A stretch of DNA of 6,934 bases, taken from the NCBI GenBank assembly GCA_947631525.1, contig CANRLQ010000052.1, positions 1 to 6,934 on the forward strand. Direction: 5' to 3'. This document shows, one piece after another, positions 1 to 5,991 of this stretch. The DNA is from an uncultured Bacilli bacterium. GTDB taxonomy: Bacteria > Bacillota_I > Bacilli_A > RF39 > UBA660. Below the pieces are notes generated by a model. The model was not told where the DNA came from. It did not search any database and saw nothing but the letters and a program-made list of their open reading frames with translations. The translations under genes were made by a program, and so were the position numbers. Position 1 is the first letter of the stretch. Each line of letters opens with the position of its first letter.

Positions 1-617
1 TTCTCATATTTTTCTTCACCTAATTTTTCTTTTAACCAAGTATCAACATTATATTTAGCATCATCATATTTATCATTTATAAAATTTGATATAACTATAT
101 ATTTATCTTTAATACTCTCTTTATAATTAGGAATCTTATTTTCAATAGCCCCATCTACTCTATAATATATATTTAAAATAATATCTTTTGTTTTATTTGA
201 TAAATCATCAAAGGTAATACCATTTATATCCTGATCATACCAAATAAAGCCTATCATAGTTGTCATTATAGTACCAATTTTATCTTTAACTTTTTCAATA
301 TTTTCTTGATTTATAAGATTATCTATATCCATACTCATCTCATTAAAATAATTTATTATTTCTTGCTCATTTTGTTTTTCTTCACTATTTTGTTCTTTTG
401 AATTTATTTTCTCTGTTGTACTTTGTTCTGTTGTATTTTGTTCTGTTGTATTTTGTTCTGTTGTATTTTGTTCTGTTGTAATTTCTTCTTGTTCTATTTT
501 TGATGTATTATCAACATTTTTTTCTATATAAATATCTTTATTTTCATGACAACTAGTAGTTAATAAAATTGAAGAAAAACTTAATAATAAAATTGATTTT
601 TTAATACTAATCTTCAT
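1..617 (-). CDS. Putative lipoprotein, C-terminus cut off by the window edge
   Basis: An open frame starts at ATG 617 and runs 205 codons without a stop to base 1, so the 3' end is missing. Residues 1-23 form a lipoprotein-type signal peptide: basic start (MKISIKK), hydrophobic core (SILLLSFSSILL), then TTSC with Cys23 as the likely lipidated residue. Ser at -1 is looser than the usual Gly/Ala. Residues 24 to about 85 are a polar Glu/Gln/Asn/Thr/Lys linker holding TTEQN repeats at 47-70. From about 86 on the protein looks folded and mainly helical, with FIWYDQDINGITFDDL around 125-140 and WLKEKLGEEKY at the visible end. I do not recognise the family. A strong Shine-Dalgarno site fixes the start. 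The gene overlaps the end of queH by 11 bases, so it is probably the third gene of the lipid kinase-queH unit. An anchored extracytoplasmic protein on a flexible stalk is the inference; the function is unknown. Confidence 0.82.
   Translation of the reverse strand, partial: MKISIKKSILLLSFSSILLTTSCHENKDIYIEKNVDNTSKIEQEEITTEQNTTEQNTTEQNTTEQSTTEKINSKEQNSEEKQNEQEIINYFNEMSMDIDNLINQENIEKVKDKIGTIMTTMIGFIWYDQDINGITFDDLSNKTKDIILNIYYRVDGAIENKIPNYKESIKDKYIVISNFINDKYDDAKYNVDTWLKEKLGEEKYE
408..479 (-). repeat. In-frame 15-bp tandem repeat encoding TTEQN units
   Basis: Read on the minus strand, the 15-base unit ACAACAGAACAAAAT occurs three times exactly (479-435). A fourth copy with one base change (434-420, TTEQS) and a degenerate partial copy (419-408, TTEK) follow. 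Because 15 is a multiple of three, gain or loss of units changes the length of the lipoprotein's linker without breaking the frame. The repeat encodes residues 47-70, just after the lipid-anchored N-terminus. Confidence 0.9.
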
Positions 618-1221
618 TTTCTATTCTCCTTTTAGAATAAATACATCCACAATAATTTTGACGATATAGTTTATAAATCTTAGAAAGTTCTATTGATCTT
701 TTATAACCATTTTTCTTTTTAAAATCAGCATATAAATATTTTACACCATATTTGTTTTCTAGATATTCACCAATTTCATTTATCTTTAAAGCATTTTTAT
801 AAGGACTTATTGATAAAGTTGTTGTGAAATAATCATAACCTAATTCTTTAGCTAGCTTAGCTGTTTCTTCTAATCGTAATTCATAGCATTTAAAACATCT
901 AGCCCCGCCCTCTTTTTCATTTTCAAGACCTTTTACTATTTGTTCATATTTTTCTTTTTCATATTTACCTTCAATAATATCTATTTTATTTTGACCTTTA
1001 AATTCATTTATAAATCTCTTTTGTTCATTTAATCTTTTATCAAATTCTTCTTTTAAAGTTATATTAGGATTGTAATAAAAAATTGTTATATCAAAATATT
1101 TTGATAAATATTCTAAAACATAACTACTACAAGGAGCACAACAACTATGTAAAAGTAATTTCTTCTTTGTAGTTATCATACTTAAAATTTCATCTAATTT
1201 TTTTTGATAATCAATTTTCAC
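607..1221 (-). CDS. queH: Epoxyqueuosine reductase QueH
   Basis: QueH (formerly DUF208) reduces epoxyqueuosine to queuosine at the wobble position of tRNAs with GUN anticodons, the last step of queuosine synthesis. It is the non-homologous alternative to the cobalamin-dependent QueG. The 204-residue protein has the family's cysteine layout: HSCCAPCS at 25-32 (Cys27, Cys28, Cys31), RCFKC at 108-112 (Cys109, Cys112) and YCGC at 190-193 (Cys191, Cys193). These would bind the iron-sulfur cluster and metal. The conserved CYELRLEETA and TTTLSISPYKN stretches are also present, and the length is typical. The start is GTG, in a TAGTG junction that overlaps the stop of the upstream lipid kinase gene by one base; the next in-frame Met is residue 15, still before the motifs. 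No other queuosine genes (queA, queF, tgt) are in view. The tail overlaps the lipoprotein start by 11 bases. The family assignment is firm. Confidence 0.95.
   Translation of the reverse strand: MKIDYQKKLDEILSMITTKKKLLLHSCCAPCSSYVLEYLSKYFDITIFYYNPNITLKEEFDKRLNEQKRFINEFKGQNKIDIIEGKYEKEKYEQIVKGLENEKEGGARCFKCYELRLEETAKLAKELGYDYFTTTLSISPYKNALKINEIGEYLENKYGVKYLYADFKKKNGYKRSIELSKIYKLYRQNYCGCIYSKRRIENED
626..633 (-). promoter_or_regulatory. Ribosome binding site of the lipoprotein gene
   Basis: AAAAGGAG read on the minus strand, eight bases before ATG 617. It lies inside the 3' end of queH. It supports this ATG as a real start and the short CDS overlap as genuine. Confidence 0.8.
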
Positions 1222-2159
1222 TATATCACATCCTGTATACTATCATCTAAGAATAATTTTTTAATATTTTTCTTTGGTAATAGTATTTGAACATTCCTTA
1301 CAATTTTTATATTATATGTATCAGTATCTTCCACATATTTTTCTCCATCTAGACTCCATCCCATTTCTTGTTTTTTAGCAAATTTAACTTCTAATTTATT
1401 TGTTTTATAAAAGTAAAAACCTGGAGCCTTAGTTATGTCTGATGTAGTTAAAAAATATAAACTTTTAGCCATATCTTTTTTAGCAGTTAAATCACATAGT
1501 AATACTTCAAAAGTGTTATCATCTAGTTTAACATTTTTATAAAAGTTTTGAATACCAGCTATCCTATTGGCATTAGAAATTAGTATAAAAGAGAATTTAC
1601 CTGATATTGTTTTTTCATTTATTTTATATGTTATATCATATAATTTAGTAGCACCTTTAAAATCTTTTAAACCTTCAATTAAATAAGCAAAATAACCATA
1701 TTTTTTCTTTAATTGTCTTGGTGTATCATAAGAAATATTGATAAACTTTCCAAAGCCTGCTGAATAAGTAAATGGTTTATCATTAATAGTACAAATATCA
1801 ATATTTTTAATCGAACCGTTTAGTAATAACTTCAAATTTCTAACTAAATTTTTACCATAACCATACATTCCACCAATATCATTAGCTGTTCCAACTGGTA
1901 TATGAGAAATTAAAATTCTTTTTTTTCTTTCAAAATTACCTGTCATACTTTCGTTAAATGTTCCATCTCCACCAATAGAAATAACTAAATCTGTTTTCTT
2001 TAAATTTCTAACTATTTCTCTAGCATGACCTTTATATTCTGTTTTAATTATATTCGCATTATATCCATAATCATTTAATATTTTTTCAAATTTTAAAAGT
2101 TCTTTTTCTTTTATTCCTTTACCACTATTAGGATTATAAATAATTGTACAATTTTTCAT
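1221..2159 (-). CDS. Diacylglycerol/lipid kinase family protein (DagK/YegS/BmrU type)
   Basis: The 312-residue protein belongs to the soluble diacylglycerol kinase catalytic-domain family, which phosphorylates diacylglycerol or related lipids with ATP at the inner membrane face. Visible landmarks are YNPNSGKG at 8-15 (nucleotide loop), SIGGDGTFNE at 61-70 (the GGDGT signature), HIPVGTANDI at 86-95 and SLDGEKY at 269-275 (Asp271, Glu273), in the family's usual order and overall length. There is no transmembrane segment or signal peptide. The start is ATG 2159, with AAAGGGTGAT three bases upstream. It is the first gene after the promoter at 2184-2211, and its stop overlaps the GTG of queH by one base. 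Some family members are true DgkB enzymes that recycle diacylglycerol from lipoteichoic acid synthesis; others have different lipid substrates. The sequence alone does not settle the substrate, so no symbol is given. Confidence 0.92.
   Translation of the reverse strand: MKNCTIIYNPNSGKGIKEKELLKFEKILNDYGYNANIIKTEYKGHAREIVRNLKKTDLVISIGGDGTFNESMTGNFERKKRILISHIPVGTANDIGGMYGYGKNLVRNLKLLLNGSIKNIDICTINDKPFTYSAGFGKFINISYDTPRQLKKKYGYFAYLIEGLKDFKGATKLYDITYKINEKTISGKFSFILISNANRIAGIQNFYKNVKLDDNTFEVLLCDLTAKKDMAKSLYFLTTSDITKAPGFYFYKTNKLEVKFAKKQEMGWSLDGEKYVEDTDTYNIKIVRNVQILLPKKNIKKLFLDDSIQDVI
1225..1234 (-). promoter_or_regulatory. Ribosome binding site supporting the GTG start of queH
   Basis: AGGATGTGAT on the minus strand ends three bases before GTG 1221. 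It resembles the AGGTGAT sites at the same distance before other genes here. It lies within the last codons of the lipid kinase gene, which fits coupled translation, and it favours GTG over the later ATG at residue 15. Confidence 0.6.
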
Positions 2160-2183
2160 AATATCACCCTTTAATCATTTAAT

Positions 2184-2211
2184 ATTATACATATTTTTTA
2201 TAAATTTTCAA
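2184..2211 (-). promoter_or_regulatory. Promoter of the lipid kinase-queH-lipoprotein unit
   Basis: On the minus strand, TTGAAA (2206-2211) and a consensus TATAAT (2184-2189) are separated by 16 bases. Transcription would start near 2177, leaving a leader of about 18 bases that includes the AAAGGGTGAT ribosome site at 2163-2172. The promoter follows directly after the terminator of the upstream unit. This is a sigma-A-type match by eye only. Confidence 0.65.
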
Positions 2212-2220
2212 CTTTTAAGC

Positions 2221-2249
2221 AAAAAAACAAGATTTATCGTAATCTTGTT
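2221..2249 (-). terminator. Intrinsic terminator after the DUF308 gene
   Basis: On the minus strand, AACAAGATT (2249-2241) and AATCTTGTT (2234-2226) form a perfect 9-bp stem with a six-base loop. It runs into a T tract at 2227-2221. It begins five bases past the DUF308 stop codon and would close the ATPase-DUF308 unit just before the next promoter. Confidence 0.8.
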
Positions 2250-2253
2250 AAAA

Positions 2254-2865
2254 TTATTCCTCTTCATATACTGCTTCAATTATGTTATCTTTATTGTTTT
2301 TTTTATAAGTTTTCTCAACTGTTTTTACAGTTTTCTTTAATGTATGACATTCTATTATATCTAATACTGAATATATTAATATAAAAAGTCCTATTATTTT
2401 AGTTAAAATTACTGCTCCTTTAAAAGGATTAATTATAAGAACAATTCCACATATTAAGATGATTAAAGAGATTATAATAGAATTATTAGAATTTACTTCA
2501 TATTTTTTTAAATTAATAGAATATTCTAATTTAGTAACACCATTTATAACCATCCAAATACCAATTAATAAAGGTATAATACTTCCAATCATATCAGGAT
2601 TTATTATAATTATAAGTCCAAATATAAGAGCAAATACTCCACAAATAAAATCAAATTCAAGATAACTCTTTCTTTCTTTGTCAGTAAGAAAACTAATAAC
2701 AGGAACTATTCCCCATAATATTAATAAAATACCAATAATATATGATATAGCATATAATGTTGTCTCTGGTTTTATTAGTAGAAAAAGTCCCACTATAAAT
2801 AAAATTATAGAAAAAATCATTGAGGTTTTATACATATTTTTTATTTTTGTTTTTATTATATTCAT
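2254..2865 (-). CDS. DUF308/HdeD-family integral membrane protein
   Basis: The 203-residue protein has six hydrophobic segments, at about 14-31, 36-60, 70-89, 93-111, 128-146 and 150-171, then a charged cytoplasmic-looking tail ending AVYEEE. Three helix hairpins repeat the pattern of a Gly-rich helix ending in Pro: VGLFLLIKP (25-33), FGLIIIINP (82-90) and CGIVLIINP (139-147). This threefold repeat is typical of DUF308 proteins, the family of E. coli HdeD, which is linked to acid resistance; the molecular function of the family is unknown. I start it at ATG 2865 because a strong AAGGAGGG site precedes it. A TTG at 2916 in the same frame would overlap the ATPase gene, has no such site and adds a polar 17-residue leader. 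It lies 40 bases after the metal ATPase gene and shares its terminator, so a role alongside metal efflux or envelope stress is possible but inferred. Confidence 0.85.
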   Translation of the reverse strand: MNIIKTKIKNMYKTSMIFSIILFIVGLFLLIKPETTLYAISYIIGILLILWGIVPVISFLTDKERKSYLEFDFICGVFALIFGLIIIINPDMIGSIIPLLIGIWMVINGVTKLEYSINLKKYEVNSNNSIIISLIILICGIVLIINPFKGAVILTKIIGLFILIYSVLDIIECHTLKKTVKTVEKTYKKNNKDNIIEAVYEEE

Positions 2866-2869
2866 AATA

Positions 2870-2877
2870 CCCTCCTT
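2870..2877 (-). promoter_or_regulatory. Ribosome binding site fixing the DUF308 start
   Basis: AAGGAGGG on the minus strand, four bases before ATG 2865, is the strongest Shine-Dalgarno match in the window. It rules in favour of the ATG over the upstream TTG at 2916. It lies wholly in the 40-base gap after the ATPase stop. Confidence 0.85.
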
Positions 2878-2905
2878 ATACAAATCAATTATATCATTTA
2901 TTGTT

Positions 2906-4726
2906 TTATTTAGCAAATTTACCTTTTAGTATTCTAAGATCATTAATAATAGTGATTAATGTTATTCCAACATCGGTAAATACAGCTACCCACATATTAG
3001 CAATATCAAAAAACAATAATAGAAGTACTAATATTTTTATAAATATTGAAAAAACAATATTAAATTTTACAATATTACTTGTTCTTTTAGATATTTTTAA
3101 AGCTGATATTATTTTTTCTAAATCATCATTCATTAATATAACATCGCTTGCTTCTATAGCAGCATCACTACCTATTTGTCCCATTGATATACCAATATCA
3201 GATTCTAATAAAACTAAAGCATCATTTATTCCATCACCAACAAACATAACCTTATCATTCATTTTTATTTCTTTTATCTTTTCTAATTTATCTTGTGGTA
3301 ATAGATTAGAAAAACTTTCATCTATTTGTAATTTCTGACTTACTTTTTTTACTATTTCCTCGTTATCTCCTGATAACATAATAATCTTTTTTATCCCATT
3401 TTGTTTCAATTTATTAACAATATTTAAACTACTTTTTTTAATTTCATCAGAAATAACAATAGTTCCAATATATTCGTTATTCATCGATATTAAAACAACT
3501 GTACCAATAAAATCTATTTTGGGATATTTAATATTTTTTTCTTCAAATAATAAATTATTACCAATTACTATTTCTTCGTTTTTTATTTTTAAAGTAACTC
3601 CTTTACCACTTATTTCCTTATAATTTGAAATCAATTTTTCATCTATTTTTTCTTGATATTCTTCTTTTATAGCAGTAGCAATAGGATGATTAGAATAAAA
3701 TTCTGAATAGGCTGCTATTTTTAATATTTCTTCTTTACTTTTATTGAAAGGAATTATTTTTGTTACTTTAAAATTACCTTTCGTAATAGTTCCTGTTTTA
3801 TCTAAAACAACTGTTTTTATTTTTGTAAATAAATCGATTACAAAAGAGCCTTTTATAATTAAACCTTGTTTAGAACAATTTGCGATTGCAAGAAAATAAG
3901 CAAGTGGTACTGATATAACTAAAGCACAAGGACAAGATGATACTAAAAATAATAAAGATTTATATAACCATACATTTAAGTCTTTTTGTAATATAAATGG
4001 TATTAATACTAAAAGAACTGATAAGAAAATAACAATTGGAGTATATACTTTAGCAAAACGCATTATGAATTTTTCCTGTTTTGATTTTTTTTCATTAGAT
4101 TTTAATATTAAATTTAAGATAATAGATGATGTACTATTTTCCAATGTCTTTATTGCTTTTACTTCTATTAAACCAGTTAAATTAATTGAACCACTTAAAA
4201 GCGTATCACCAATATCTACACTTTTAGGTTTATATTCACCTGTTATACTAGATGTATCAATACTACTATTACCATTTATTACTTCACAATCAACAGGTAT
4301 TTTATCACCAGGTTTTATCGATAATGTATCGTTAATCTTAATTTCACTTGTATTTATCTTTTTTAATTTTCCATCTTTTTTTAAATAACAATTTTCTGTT
4401 TTTAAATCCAATAAATCAATGATTGATTTTTCTGATTTATAGGTTGCTAATGATTCTATATATTCACCAATTTGATAAAAAAGCATTATAGCTACAGCTT
4501 CTTTTGTTTCATTTAAAATTAAAGCACCAATAGTTGCTAAAAACATCAGTAAATTTTCATCAAATATTGTCTTATTTTTAAAATTATCAAATATGTTTAT
4601 TAGTACTTTATATGTTAATAAAATATAGACTAAATAAATTATAATATAATAAATATAATTGTTTTTTATAAAAAAACTAATTATAAAAAGTATTAGACTA
4701 ATTATTATTTTTACTATATCTTTCAT
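2906..4726 (-). CDS. zntA: Heavy-metal P1B-type ATPase, probable Zn/Cd/Pb exporter, no N-terminal HMA domain
   Basis: This 606-residue ATP-driven pump moves soft divalent metals out across the cytoplasmic membrane. The motifs run in P-type order: actuator TGE at 162-164; membrane metal site SCPCAL at 264-269 (Cys265, Cys267); phosphorylation site DKTGT at 309-313 (Asp309); the P1B-specific His-Pro at 347-348; SGDN at 452-455; and GDGIND at 497-502. Hydrophobic helices lie at about 3-20, 24-45, 57-91 (a pair), 227-247, 253-283, 554-573 and 576-594. CPC with Lys564 in the seventh helix and Asp585 (TDVG) in the last matches the Zn/Cd/Pb class (E. coli ZntA, Gram-positive CadA), not copper pumps. 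The protein begins directly with the first helix, so the usual roughly 100-residue CxxC metal-binding domain is absent. The start is ATG 4726 with AGGTGAT three bases upstream. The DUF308 gene follows 40 bases later. The class is firm; the exact metal is inferred. Confidence 0.93.
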   Translation of the reverse strand: MKDIVKIIISLILFIISFFIKNNYIYYIIIYLVYILLTYKVLINIFDNFKNKTIFDENLLMFLATIGALILNETKEAVAIMLFYQIGEYIESLATYKSEKSIIDLLDLKTENCYLKKDGKLKKINTSEIKINDTLSIKPGDKIPVDCEVINGNSSIDTSSITGEYKPKSVDIGDTLLSGSINLTGLIEVKAIKTLENSTSSIILNLILKSNEKKSKQEKFIMRFAKVYTPIVIFLSVLLVLIPFILQKDLNVWLYKSLLFLVSSCPCALVISVPLAYFLAIANCSKQGLIIKGSFVIDLFTKIKTVVLDKTGTITKGNFKVTKIIPFNKSKEEILKIAAYSEFYSNHPIATAIKEEYQEKIDEKLISNYKEISGKGVTLKIKNEEIVIGNNLLFEEKNIKYPKIDFIGTVVLISMNNEYIGTIVISDEIKKSSLNIVNKLKQNGIKKIIMLSGDNEEIVKKVSQKLQIDESFSNLLPQDKLEKIKEIKMNDKVMFVGDGINDALVLLESDIGISMGQIGSDAAIEASDVILMNDDLEKIISALKISKRTSNIVKFNIVFSIFIKILVLLLLFFDIANMWVAVFTDVGITLITIINDLRILKGKFAK

Positions 4727-4741
4727 ACTATCACCTATTAT

Positions 4742-4770
4742 ATTTTACAATATTTATTATTAACAGTCAA
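4742..4770 (-). promoter_or_regulatory. Possible promoter of the metal ATPase-DUF308 unit
   Basis: On the minus strand, TTGACT (4765-4770) and TAAAAT (4742-4747) are separated by 17 bases, just past the terminator of the truB unit. The predicted start near 4735 would cut into the AGGTGAT ribosome site (4730-4736), leaving an unusually short leader. A TATAAT at 4737-4742 is even closer to the ATG. The start point may therefore be elsewhere, or the gene may depend partly on readthrough. I see no clear metal-regulator operator apart from the terminator palindrome next to it. Confidence 0.4.
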
Positions 4771-4798
4771 AAAAAGTTGAAAAAAATTTCAACTTTTT
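4769..4798 (-). terminator. Intrinsic terminator of the truB-cysteine desulfurase unit
   Basis: The perfect 12-base arms AAAAAGTTGAAA and TTTCAACTTTTT (4798-4787 and 4782-4771, read on the minus strand) enclose a four-base loop. A run of seven T (4775-4769) follows, partly inside the stem. It lies about 40 bases past the desulfurase stop. The symmetry gives A and T tracts on both sides, so it could act in either direction, though no plus-strand gene ends here. With few GC pairs the stem is weak, and it could also be a protein-binding palindrome upstream of the ATPase gene. Confidence 0.7.
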
Positions 4799-4838
4799 CA
4801 TATTAAATTTATTTATCTATTTTTTATTTATAATTTTT

Positions 4839-5957
4839 TTACATTTTATCAAATTTTTGATAAATAATGTCAAAAGCTTCTAGAAATTTATCAATTTCTT
4901 CTTTAGTTGTTATATTTGAAATACTTATTCTGACACTATGTTTAGCACACTCTTCGTTATTTGTAACTTCTAGGACTGCTTTACTAATAGAATTATTAGC
5001 TGAACAAGCACTTTGTGTTGAAATATAAATATCATATTCTTCTAAAGCATGTTGTAATGTTTCAGGTTTTATATTAAGAACACTTATATTTAAAATGTTT
5101 GGAATACAATTTTCATTACTATTAATTGTTACTTTTTCATATTTACTTAAATTGTCTTTCAAATAATCATTTAATTTTTTGACATCATTATATTTATCAT
5201 CTAAATTAGTTACAGCCAATCTTAAAGCTTTAGATATTGATACAATTAATGGATGAGCTGGTGTTCCACTTCTATATATAGTTGTTGACTTTCCTCCATG
5301 AATAAGTGGTTCTAAAGTTATATTTTCTTTTTTAATTAAACATCCTATTCCTTTTAATCCAAAAAATTTATGGGCTGAAAAACTGACTAAATCAATATCA
5401 TCTAATTTTATATTAATTTTACCTATACTTTGTGTCATATCAACATGAAAGTAACAATTTTTATCTTTTAAAACTTTAGCAATTTCTTCTATATTTTGGG
5501 TTATTCCTGTTTCACTATTAACAGACGCTATTGTAACTAAAACAGTATCATCTGTTACTAATTTTTTTAAATCTTCTATATCAACTATTCCGTTTTTTGT
5601 TTTTACAAAATCAACAGTATAACCTAATTTTTGTAAATAACCAATAGGTCCATAAATAGAAGAATGTTCTAAATTAGTAGTAACTATATGTTTCCCTATA
5701 CCTTGATGTTTTAAACAAATTCCTTTAATTGCTAAATTATTTGATTCACTTGATCCACTTGTATATATTATTTCACTAGGTTTTATATTAAGTATTTGAG
5801 CAATTTGTTTAGTTGCACTATTTTCTAAATCTCTTATTTTTACACCTAATTTATGTAAAGAATTAGAATTACCTGGAAAATCAATACATACTTTAGTAAA
5901 TGTATCCAATACTTCTTTATTAACTGGAGTGGTTGCTGAATAATCTAAATATATCAT
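4839..5957 (-). CDS. Cysteine desulfurase, NifS/IscS family (PLP-dependent)
   Basis: The enzyme takes sulfur from L-cysteine as a persulfide, releasing alanine, and passes it on for iron-sulfur clusters or tRNA thiolation. The 372 residues carry the fold-type I aminotransferase landmarks: YLDYSATTP at 3-11, TSGSSESNNLA at 66-76, NLEHSS at 95-100 (His98 over the cofactor), HVDMTQSIGK at 171-180 (Asp173), SAHKFFGLKGIG at 194-205 (Lys197 holds PLP), RSGTPAHP at 229-236, and the active-site loop STQSACSA with Cys318. Length and motifs fit the IscS/NifS group better than SufS. The start is ATG 5957, with AGGTGAT three bases before it. It lies 34 bases after truB, so the two are probably co-transcribed. 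No scaffold (IscU/SufU), IscR or thiolase gene (mnmA, thiI) is in view, so its sulfur acceptor cannot be named. Several paralogues share this pattern, so I give no symbol. Confidence 0.93.
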   Translation of the reverse strand: MIYLDYSATTPVNKEVLDTFTKVCIDFPGNSNSLHKLGVKIRDLENSATKQIAQILNIKPSEIIYTSGSSESNNLAIKGICLKHQGIGKHIVTTNLEHSSIYGPIGYLQKLGYTVDFVKTKNGIVDIEDLKKLVTDDTVLVTIASVNSETGITQNIEEIAKVLKDKNCYFHVDMTQSIGKINIKLDDIDLVSFSAHKFFGLKGIGCLIKKENITLEPLIHGGKSTTIYRSGTPAHPLIVSISKALRLAVTNLDDKYNDVKKLNDYLKDNLSKYEKVTINSNENCIPNILNISVLNIKPETLQHALEEYDIYISTQSACSANNSISKAVLEVTNNEECAKHSVRISISNITTKEEIDKFLEAFDIIYQKFDKM

Positions 5958-5960
5958 ATT

Positions 5961-5967
5961 ATCACCT
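5961..5967 (-). promoter_or_regulatory. Ribosome binding site of the cysteine desulfurase gene
   Basis: AGGTGAT on the minus strand ends three bases before ATG 5957. It pairs with the ATCACCT part of the 16S 3' end rather than the usual CCTCC core. The same seven bases at the same distance precede the metal ATPase gene (4730-4736). Confidence 0.75.
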
Positions 5968-5991
5968 ACTTAATTATATAACTATTTAAAA

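Noticed and set aside
408..479. CRISPR-like array
   Set aside because: The 15-base units are directly adjacent without spacers, keep the reading frame and encode a protein linker.
2160..2253. Riboswitch or small RNA in the gap before the lipid kinase gene
   Set aside because: The 94 bases are fully used by a terminator, a promoter and a ribosome site; there is no room for an aptamer.
2866..2916. Upstream TTG start for the DUF308 gene
   Set aside because: It would overlap the ATPase stop and lacks a convincing ribosome site, while ATG 2865 has AAGGAGGG four bases before it.
2901..3338. A plus-strand open frame of 145 codons
   Set aside because: It is antisense to the conserved C-terminal half of the metal ATPase, and the minus-strand protein fully explains the sequence. 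Its Ile/Ser/Asn-rich translation is what the complement of AT-rich coding DNA gives. The same applies to plus-strand frames at 2459-2665, 2678-2929, 4065-4388 and 6455-6670.
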